Source of the DNA: Apostichopus japonicus
Taxonomy: Eukaryota > Echinodermata > Holothuroidea > Aspidochirotida > Stichopodidae
NCBI RefSeq assembly: GCF_037975245.1
Contig: NC_092576.1
Location: 38,457,111 to 38,521,110, forward strand
Direction of reading: 5' to 3'
DNA length: 64,000 nt
The position numbers and the translations under genes were made by a program. Position 1 is the first letter of the stretch. The number at the start of each line of letters is the position of its first letter. Shown here one piece after another: positions 1 through 10,400 of this stretch. The notes under the pieces are model-generated. The model was not told the DNA's origin. It made no database searches and worked only from the letters and a program-made list of their open reading frames with translations.

Positions 1-121
1 ATTAGTGAGATGGGAAAATGGAAACGTCAAAAAAATGGAGTTGTCGGTGTAAGGGGTAGGGTGAGTCACACTTTTACGAAATCATTGATCCGTCACTGGC
101 TACCCTTCAGCGCTGTAATGA

Positions 122-300
122 TGTCACTGTTCCTCTTTCTCTTCCCGGTGTCTTCGCGTTTTTCTTTTACTCCCTCCTTTTCTCCTTTTTCTCTCTTTCT
201 TCTTTTTCTTTTTCCTTCCTTCCTCTCCTCCTCCTCTTTTTTCCCCTCTTTTTTCCTTTTTTCTTCCCTTTTTTTTCTCTCCTCTTTTTCTTACCCCGGG
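122..300. repeat. Pyrimidine-rich low-complexity tract
   Basis: This is a nearly pure C/T stretch built from TTTTCCT-like words; the opposite strand is pure purine. It is open in two frames on either strand, which yields Phe/Ser/Leu-rich and Lys/Arg-rich translations that are composition artefacts. It ends at a GC-rich palindrome (GGGGGCGCGCGCCCCC, about 298-313) followed by a poly-C run. Confidence 0.9.
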
Positions 301-323
301 GGCGCGCGCCCCCAACGCCCCCC

Positions 324-1720
324 CCCTGGATACGCACCTGTTAATGTTTTAAAGGTATATATCTGGTGTAAAGGAAAGGAATGCAATAGATAAGGGAGGC
401 AGCTCCCAATAGTATGTTGCATTGCTTCACTGCATGCACGCACGGGTTGGAGGAGGGGGTGGTTAGGGTGGGGCTGGACACAAGGGAGAAATGTATCAAA
501 GTTGTGTAACATTATATATAGGCAAAGTTATTGTAGTGAAATATCCTACAATACTAACTTTGATGTAATGTACAGGTTACAAATAAACAAAAGGAAGGCC
601 AGCACACCCCTCCCATTAACAGCATGAATAATTAAAGAGCAATAATTCACAGCCCCCGAAACTGGGGTGTATGTTAACATCTACATACATTTAGCATTTG
701 CAGATATAGCATTAATGTTGTAGGCTGGTCTTTATCTGGTGTGAAGGAAACAAAATTATGCAATTATCTAGGGATGAAGCCCCAATGTGTTTTTGCTTTG
801 GTTCACTGCATGCTAGTGGGAGAGGATGGGTAAGGGTGGGCCCTGGACACAAAGGATAACATGTTTTGGAGTGGTGTAAAATCATATGTAGGCAAAGTTA
901 TGTGTTAAATTATCCTGGAATACCAACTTTGTGCAGGTAACCCATAGACGAAAGGAAAGGCAGGACACCCACTTCCCCTCAGTTGCATAAAAGACAAATG
1001 GAAATGATTCACAGCCCCCCCCCCACCAAAAAAAAGGGTGTATATTAATCTCCACATATGTTTAGTGTTATCAGATTTAGCACTTACGTTTTGAAGGTCT
1101 ATATCTGGCGTGAAAGAAACAAAATTATGCAATCAATAAAGGAGGCAGCTCCCAATGTCATTTTGGATTGCTTCAGTGCATGCCGGGGATGTAGGGGGCG
1201 GGGTGGACACAAACTGGAAAATGATTTTGAGTCGTGAAACATTATATATAGGCAAACTTGTTAGTTAATGCTTTAGGAATACTTACTTTTATGACAATGT
1301 ACAGGTCATAGAAAAAAAGTAGGGCCAAAACCCCCTCCGCCTAGTTGCATTAAAACAACAGGAAAGGCTTCACTGTCCAAAAAGTGGGGTGTATGTTAAC
1401 CAGTATATTTATTGTCATCAGATATTGCATCAAAGTGTTCAGGGTCTATTTCAGTTGTGAATTACAGTAACAAAACTATGCAATTAATACGGGAGGTAGC
1501 TCTCAATTTGAGTTTGCATTGGGTCTGCATAGCACGAGATGGAGAATGGGTAAGGGTACAGATTGAAGAAACAGGGGATGGTGTTTTGGAGTTGGGTAAC
1601 ATAAGTAAATGAAATATCGAACACTGTTAATGAGTGGGCAGGCTTTGTACCTCCCCCTTTTTGCAAGACAGATACATTGATTCACTGCATACCAGGGGTG
1701 AAGGATGTGTAAGGGCAGCA
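324..1720. repeat. Degenerate tandem repeat, unit about 350-370 bp, four copies
   Basis: Landmarks recur in the same order: a short 'tctggtgtaaaggaa' block, 'gcaat..ataa.ggaggcagctcccaat' (near 400, 776, 1144 and 1493), a 'ttcactgcatgc' block, 'ggtaagggt', 'ggcaaagtta' and 'cacagcccc'. Spacing between the 'cccaat' marks is about 370, 368 and 349 bp. Copies differ by many substitutions and small indels, so the array is old. No coding potential is seen. Related units occur at 8780-9160 and 9820-10690. Confidence 0.8.
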
Positions 1721-4181
1721 ATTAAGAGAAAGAGGAAGATGTTTTGGAGTAGGTTCATTTAGTTTACAAATGGTATAAGTGAAATATCCAGGACTGCTAC
1801 TACCTTGACCTGAATGGACAGGTCAGCCACTGAAAAGGGAGGATGATACATAACACCTCATTAGGTACATAGCCAAGGTAAATTGGACAGTTTTAACACC
1901 CCTCTCCTATAGTATAGGGTTCAATCATGGAAAACAAACAATGAAGCTGAAATTATTTGTTCCAAATGAGTGTTTGAAACTTTGAAGAAACACATTCCTC
2001 TCCAGTCTAAATGTAGAAAAAAGACAAGGATGGGGAAATGTACTGCAAAGTGAATTACTACATTTTCCATCTTGTTCCATCTGGTTGCCTAAATAATCTA
2101 CAAAAGATTACAAAAGCACAAACACAAATGAAGACAAACTTCATGCTTTTTTAATTGTCACATTTATTAACCTACACAAAGGGTTTTACTTGTGTTATGT
2201 AATCCCAAGAGGATTAAACTTATGCAAAGCGTTTGGACTGGCAAGATGTTACATAATATTTCAATTGTGAGTTAACAAATATATTCAAAAGTAGGACAGG
2301 TGGATGAACCATTAATGAATGGGTCTATTATGCATATAGGACAATACCAATTTGTGACAGTTCACTTTAAACAATACCTGAAACAGAGGATTCCATCACT
2401 ATGAAATGCTTAATTTTGGCAGAATTCTGGCCTTGAAATCTTATAGTACCGGTACTACAAAATAGCGGAATATGAGCCTAAGTTGTTTCCTTCTGTCTTT
2501 TACATATATTTTTTTTTATTTTATCTTTTATTTTCAAGCTTTCATGCTGCTTTCTTTAACCTGCAAGCCTAAGGGTAAAATGTTTTATCAGCGAATCTGG
2601 CTCCACAAGACCACTTAGGCTTGACTACAATGCCTTTTGTCCTTCATAAATTGTGAATGTCTTTGAACATGGGATTGTCAGTGCAGGCCATAGAAGTCCT
2701 AGTGGGGTATGTGTGCTAGACTGAGTAGTACTCCAGCTACTTGGAATGATTAGACAACAATGCTTAAAGCGTAATTTTTCAGCCAGTTATTTCCATTTCA
2801 ATTGTTAACTCTACTGTTAAAAGTGCATACATGATCCTTAACATACAGTACCAAGTATAAAGGCACTTTCAGTGTGCATTTAAATAAAAAAATTACATCT
2901 GAATGGTGGGACTATCTATATCATATTTTAAGTCATTCTCAATATTGACTTTCACAGTAGGTTTGGGTGATTTCTTTTCATGCGAAGGTGATCAAAGATA
3001 GCTGCAATACATATGCATGAAATGAAGAATGCACCAGTATGCTATTTCGTTAACATTAAGTAAAGTACATGGTGGCTACAGCACAAAATGAATGAAATGA
3101 AGAATTACAATGCTTGACACTATATGCTTGGTTATTTTATACATAGGAGGTCAAAGATACAACACAGAATGCATGAGATAATTAATTTCAATGTGTGACA
3201 GTATATTAGGTGATTTTTTCATGCAAAATTATGTCAATTATGGCTACAACACTGAATGCAAATGTCATATATTTTTAGGAAAATCCTTGTTGAATAATTG
3301 AAGTCAACAATGCAAAAACAACTCCAGAGATCAAAATGATCCAATGAAAAATGAAGATTAAGATTAGGTCATTTCATTACAATAATTCAATACAATTCAA
3401 TATAATATAATAATTCAATTTATAGAATGAAGACAGTTATACTGGTGATAATTAGCTTCAGTGACAAGAGTCTCAACATAACACATGCAGACACTTATGA
3501 TTAACAAACAAGAGCCAAACTAAGTGTCATACAATAGGGTATCAATTATTATTGGTTTTATCGAATTGACAGATTTCTCCCCGTTAATACAGCAAATTCC
3601 GATGAAACTTGTTTCAACCTGTTGTGACTTAAATGATAAATACAGCAAGAGCCACTACTGCTTTCTATTGTATAAACTTGTAAGTATCTTGTTGAACTTG
3701 TTGTGACTAATAACAGTCAATTGGTGTTGAACTTGCTAAACCTTTTTCTCTTTTTTATTTCTTTTTAAAGTCTCTTTTCTTATTCCAATGTGGCACATTG
3801 ATTCAACTATTAAGAAGGGAAAATAAACAAAACTCTCTAAGAAAAATGTGTTGTGTGAATATTGTGAGTTGAAAAATAAGTAAACTTTGATAAGTAATTT
3901 AGAAAATTGGCAATGAACAGTCACATAACAACAAGAGAACAGCTAAAGTAGAAAGGATTTATGCTCTGCAAGAAGGAAGATTGTGGTGATGATCAGATAT
4001 ACACATTTTAATGAATCACCCATGGTACAATGTTTGTAATGTGCATCGTGTAACAACAATGTATCATGATGATATATTGATGAAAAACTAAGCTGAGTAA
4101 AGCCATGTGAAATTTACTTTAACTATTATTTGAGATTCATCCAAATGGGCATCACATTTACAGTAGACTGTCAATTTTGCT
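1721..4181. other. AT-rich non-coding stretch
   Basis: No supported gene, transposon end or structured repeat was recognised beyond short A/T runs and a loose 'aataattcaatataatataataattcaat' patch near 3380-3420. Open frames are short and lack splice context. It probably represents the 3' flank of the minus-strand gene that ends at 4338. Confidence 0.5.
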
Positions 4182-4187
4182 TTTATT
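4182..4187 (-). promoter_or_regulatory. Candidate polyadenylation hexamer AATAAA
   Basis: The complementary strand reads AATAAA about 150 nt downstream of the TAA stop at 4338. This fits the end of the five-exon minus-strand gene. The hexamer is common in AT-rich DNA, so position is the only support. Confidence 0.35.
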
Positions 4188-4271
4188 AAACATGAAAGTT
4201 GTACTGATAAGAAATTAAATTTCACATTAATGAATCAATGGAGGTAAAGTGATAGAAATGAACAGTGTATC

Positions 4272-4325
4272 AAAGGTACGCTCTATTGGCCCCAAATATG
4301 CTATATAGTCAAATATGGTCACCTT
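4272..4325 (+). repeat. Dispersed short repeat containing ggccccaaatatg
   Basis: This copy reads 'ggtacgctctattggcccc' and then 'aaatatgctatatagtcaaa'. Related copies lie at 8094-8125 (inverted), 9149-9205 and 12867-12897. This is probably the end of a short transposable element. Confidence 0.55.
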
Positions 4326-4337
4326 TTGTCAAAATTC

Positions 4338-4462
4338 TTAATTGAAATGGTTCTTGATTTCTTTTTGTCGAGAAAGCTGAGATCCAGCCAAGGTCTTTGA
4401 ACAGAATGGGCACTGTGACAATCTCTGTGGACATCCTTGCCTTTGCTGAAGCGGTTTATGAG
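4338..4462 (-). CDS. Terminal coding exon of the CxxC-protein gene
   Basis: The acceptor is cttatttacag. Entering in phase 1, the exon reads HKPLQQRQGCPQRLSQ, then CPFCSKTLAG, and ends KNHFN followed by TAA. It is rich in Gln, Arg and Lys. An ATG frame extends upstream to 4598, but that part lies in the intron and includes a Cys/His-looking stretch that is probably chance. Confidence 0.5.
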
Positions 4463-7400
4463 CTGTAAATAAGAAGTAAAAGAAATGACAAATTGCACTT
4501 AAACCATGGTTGCAAATGCATTGGTAACACCCACGGTCACCACAAACTGCCCAATAACATTCACTGTACACAGAGCCAATCATTACTGATATCGACATTG
4601 ATGTCTTCTTTAATTAAAAAGAAATATAGATTTCAATAAATTCAGATGAAGACACTTTCACAACTTTCACGAAGTGTTCCCAGTTCCATGCTTCTTTTAT
4701 CAGGTTCTGGTGTAAATTTTCCTGTGGTATATGATATATATATGATAACAGCCTAAATTACTTATGAACTCTGGTTGGATTATTCATCAACATAGCCATA
4801 TTGTGGTTCAGAATGATTTAAGGGACAAGGAGTTTTACAGTGTAGTTAGTCCAGTCTTGTCTTACAGTGTAGTTAGTCCACTCTTGTCCATTCTGTGTGT
4901 TTCACCACTTGATTTCACATTGCAATAAACCAATATTACATGTGAGTGACAGATTAGCAATGTTGTGTAGCAACGGTACATAACGACGAAGAGAATGAAT
5001 AATACAGGCTTCTACATTTTAAAGGAAAAAAAAAATACTTCATTTCTGTTTTACTACACTTAACTGTTTCAAACTTTCATTCTGGCTGACCCAAAACAAA
5101 CTATGACGGCAATTAAAGGGTGTGAAGACTCGCGCAAAAAGAACATCTAATGCCGGTAATCTGACCTAGTTTCGAATGAGGTGTAACAGAAGTGTTAGAC
5201 ACCACCAACGATGCCAGAAAATACACACACAGCTTGCTACCGTCGGTAATAAGACACTAGTGTACAGTCAGTACATACAGCTGCGGTCAATACCCATGGC
5301 ACAGTGTATACACGATACAGCAATGGACATCTCAGGTCCAGCTAAAGATAACACGGTATCACGTTTCATTACTGTCGGCATTTTGAAGCGACACGAACAA
5401 AACTTCACTTGCAACCAACAGAAAGTTAAGTTTTGCAGATGGCCGCACGCGGTTTGGGGCGAGTCTTCATTGCCTTAAATCTGAAGTAACATAGACATAA
5501 AAACTATGGGCTATGAGCTTCCTGGTTGACTATGGTTTTACTTCTTGACATTTCCAAAAGTAAAGCAAGCTTTTTTCAGCCAATATGGTGCAAAAACACA
5601 TGAGTTTAATCAAATTCAACTCTTGTATGAGACATAACTTGGAAGTTAAAGAGGGGATGAAATGGTGGATTTTCATGTCTTAGAAATATTTATCTACATT
5701 ACTTCAACACCATGCATTCACTACTTCCCGTAAATGCAGCTGCCAAAGCCAGAAATTCGCTGTCGAAGTATTCCCCAGAGAACTCCCGAGCAGACACTTG
5801 TGAAAAAACCTGCAGTTCATATGACGTCAGTAAAGGGACCATTTCAGCCAAAGCCGACTGCCCGATATTTACTGTTACGGCGTCATTCAGTTTACTAAGT
5901 ACAGGTAACTACAACACACTCTCCTCATCAACTGAAAAAGTCATCTCCCGAATCTTCCGATTCCGAGGAAATGGACCTTTACCTCTCAGAACATTCAAAA
6001 GCTTTGACAACAATTATTTTCTTGAGGAAGAAGAAGAGGAAATAGTTTTTGAGGGTGATGAAGATATTGGTGTTTTATCCTATCAATTGAGCCCCTTGCA
6101 GAAGAATTGTAATACGTTCCCGATGGCCGAGACGCGTTGCTGCCGATGGAAGTCCCCGAGCAGAATGGTTGGACTATCCTGAACCGAAATTGGACGGAAT
6201 TTTGACAAAACCACCATTATTAAGACCATAATATGAGTTAAATTTACTCGAATGTCGATGATCCTGCTACTTAACAAAGTAGCAAATCTTCTATAAATTG
6301 TGTTACTTACAGTGCAAGTGCAACCCTATAGTACTAGTAGTAGTAACATGGGTCTAGACCTAACTAATAGACGTTCTATAACAGGCTAGCCTGTGTAAGT
6401 TGTATCATCCAATTGTTACGTTAAAATCATAACACAACGCCAGTCACCTAATCGCAATTACTATAGAGCACTGCAACAGTGTAATGTTGTGTGTACTCAG
6501 AAGTTTAAGAATGTAAAAAAAGCGTCTCGGAAGTGAGCTGGGTTCCTCGACCATATATACAACAATTTTTTGGAAAGATTTTATTGCCCGAGAATTTTTG
6601 ATTGTTTATTCCTGGAGGATGCAAGCTTTGTTTGACACAAATTGTGTATCATTGGAAAGCTACGAATGTATATAAAATGATGATTCATAAATCTGTCCAT
6701 TTCACCCCCTCTTTAAGTGTCATGTATGCCTACAGATTGTGTGCTTGTCCTTATGTAAATGAGTATTAATGGTTGACCAGCTTACTGTGATGAGGATGAA
6801 TTTCCCCATGCTCTTTCTTCTCCTCATATCGGACATGCTTAAATGTGAATGCTTGATTATAGTCTGACTAAATTTGTATATGAAAGGATGAATTCAGGCA
6901 AGTTTTTGAGTGGAATTCTTCTTTATAAATTGATCAATGTCTAAAGATAAAGAGTTAATATCTAAACAATGTACCCACTGCTACTTGAGGTTTTCAGACT
7001 TTGGCAGTGAATTTCAACTGAACCCTCTAGCCTTTAGATGAAAGTGGTCCCTAAATAGCCTTAATTGTTGTTTCCAGTTTATTACCAAAGTAAGAAAAGT
7101 TTGTATTTCAGTATGTGTAAATGCTACATTGCAAAATCTGTTGTGTTGTGACCAATTATAGCACGCAATAGCCAGGAAAGTTTCGTAATTATGTTATCAA
7201 CCTGCCACCTTCACTGATGGTCACCATCGAGGTAAATGAATCTGGAGGATTCATGTCAATTGGGCGTGCGCGTACCATGCATGGAGGGTCATGTGATGTG
7301 TTCCAGGGTGGTACCAAACTGATATTTCTGTGTAGCAGTTCGAGAATAGTGTTAGTGACTTCGTGAAAGATTTGTCGGTTCGGACATGGGAACTAACGGC

Positions 7401-10400
7401 ATAAGAAGGTACTGGTACTTCATAGCTAATATGCTAACGTTAGACATGCTGGCACAGAACAAGTACAGATACATTGGGCTTGCAGCGGGAAATGTCGATG
7501 TCTGAATTGTATTATCAAGAACGATTTTTTGTCGAAAAGGATTGTTGAACTGGACGTGTTGCTGTGGGGAAATGTTTAGTTCAGTGCAACCATGGAATTC
7601 TCCATGGGACAGAGCCTAATGCTGCTCGACGGGAATATAGCTATCACGTTAGGCTACATGCACGGTTATTGCTAGGTAACGGGTGTCGTCTGCTGCTCTA
7701 AGCACGCGTACACATTTACGTACTAGTTGGGTGAAATCATCATGCGTAATGGGGAGAGTAATATATTAGTACCACCCTGGACACATCACATGACCCTCCA
7801 TGCATGGTACACGCGTATTTACTGTGTGATAGTTTCTCCAGATTCATTTACCTCGATGATGGTCACTATGAAGTAGTCTGCACAGCTTGACACTGTGAGG
7901 TTCTTCGTGTAAACACTGTGTGGTAATATATCGTTATATGTCGACAGTGTAGTTTACAAGACAGTGTCTATACACAAAGATTCTGATACAAGGAAAGATA
8001 TGTGCCAGGCAGTGCAGGCTAACTGTTAAAATGAGGTCATTTTACGACCATGGCAGGTGGATTACATAATTGTAGGAAACTTTTTTTTGCGGTAGCATGC
8101 TATATTTGGGGCCAATACAGCAGTATGACCTATAAGATTATATCTTCAACAGTTGTTCTGTTCTAGTCATATACCTCACTTTTTTATATGAGTGCAGTTA
8201 GCTGGAAATTTACAAGGTACTACATTTAGTTAGCCGGCTAAGGACAATCCTGTGGAGAAACAGTCAAACTCACCATCCTCATATGATTCAGAGACTGAAT
8301 ATTTTCCATCTGTCTTGTTGTTGCAGTCAGTTTGTGTGTGTTTCTGCAAAACAAATATCCAACACATCATAATTTTGGAAGATCAGGAAGATTGAACATA
8401 ACTAGCTGAATGAGATGAAATCATGTACAATTAAAATAGTATATGATGTCAAAAGTCCTATATACAATATTTTAAAATCAAATGGTAGATTATTCAAAAA
8501 CTATTTTACACCATATATGATTGGCTGTTATCAGCATGCTTCTATTCAATTGTGTGACATGTCAGGGTAATTGCTTACTCTACAGAGAGTCATTGCATTT
8601 TTTTTTTGTACAGGAGAGTCAAATTCTTATAGCAAGAGAAAATAGGTGGGACATATACTATGTGGTATGTACATCCCTTCAGCTGAAGTGGAAGCCAAGA
8701 GATACAAATTTACAGCCCATTTGCCATCACCATTCCCCCTACCCTTCAATGGGGTGTATACTAAACCTATACAGGTTATAGCAAAAGTTTCAAGGTATAC
8801 AATATTTTGTGTGAAAGTAACAACATTACAAAATCAATAAGGGAGTTATCTCTCAATGTGATTTGGCATTGGTTTTCAATACATACCAGGAGTAGATGAT
8901 GGTAAATGTAGGAATTGAACAGAAAGTGGGAGGGTTCTTTAACGTGGGTTAAAATAGTACATAAATGAAATACTACTATTGCTACCTTTAACCTCAAAGT
9001 ACAGGATAGCCAAAGCAATGGAGGTCAAGGCAACTCCAACAAACCCCCCCCCCCCCTAACATCCTTAGCTTCAAGACAGAACGGAAATGTTTCACAGCCC
9101 GGCCCCTGAATGATTCTCCCATTACAAACAGGGTAAAAAGGGTCTATGTTAAAGGTATGCTGTATTGACCCCAAATATGCAAAATTTTCAAATATGGTCC
9201 ATTGCATATGGTCATAATTTTTATACTCTTCATATTACCACCCTGAAGGTAATTTACCTCACTGGGACATCCAGCCATCTTCTTTGCTTATTTAGCATTA
9301 TGGGAAAAGTTTAGAGGGTAATGCCTCCAGGAAAAGTGCAGTTTGAAATCATATAGCAAGTATAGCATTTAGTTAGGGGCCTATACATCTTTAACCTCTT
9401 TACATTAAGAGTGATCAAGAGAAATATATTGGTTTGGGATAACTTAAGTACATATAGGCAAAGGTATTAGTAAGTATATAGGAATACCACCTTTGAAATT
9501 AATTTATTAGCCAGGCAACAAAAAAGGAAGGCAGAGGATATACCCAGTAGCTTATCAAAAGGAAGGGGATCAAACAGGGATCAGGACCGCCAAGAAGTCA
9601 TCCCTTAGCTTCAGGGCAGGAATATGCCCAGTAGCTTGGACAAACAAGGGGGGGGGGGGAGGCAGAGCATCCACAGGGAAGACTTAAAAACATAATCAGG
9701 ACCACCAAGAAGTCTACCCTCAGCTTCCAGATGGAAGCCAGCTGGGGGTACACTTCAGAGCCCCAATGATCACCCCCCCCCTCCGATCCTTCCGTTGGAA
9801 ACAGTTTAAAATAGGGTCTATGTTAACCTATACACATTAAGTATTGCAGTTATCAAAATTAGACAATCAATAAAGGAAGCACCTCTCAATTTGATTTTAC
9901 ATCGTTTCATGCATACGAGGGCATGGAGAATGGGTGAGGGTAGAGATTAAAGGAAAAATGTGACAAAGATATTTGGGAGTAGGTGAACATTATTACATAT
10001 AGGCAAAGGTATATTGGGAAGTATATCTAAGAATACTACCGTGAAATTAAATCGGTTAGATAATAAAAAGAAGAAAAGTAGGGTAGGGATATATCCTGTA
10101 GTTTAGCCAAACAAGGAGGGGAGGATAAGGGGGGGGGGATAAATCAGGACCACCAAGAAATCTACCCTTAGCTTCCAGATGGTAGCCAGCTGGGGGAATA
10201 TTTGATAGCCCACAATAAATCCCTGTGGCTCATTGCAAATATGGATAATTGGGGTCTATGTTTACCTCTTCATAATTGAAAGTTATCAATAACATAATAA
10301 GGCAATCTAAAAGGGAGGAAACTTTCAATGTTATCTTGCATTGGGTCTGCTTAACAGGTTTAGATGAGGGGTAGGGTCGAGATTGAATAGAAAGGGGGAG

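Noticed and set aside
10-393. 127-codon Phe/Ser/Leu-rich frame resembling a membrane protein
   Set aside because: It lies over a pure pyrimidine tract; the antisense frame is equally open and Lys/Arg-rich.
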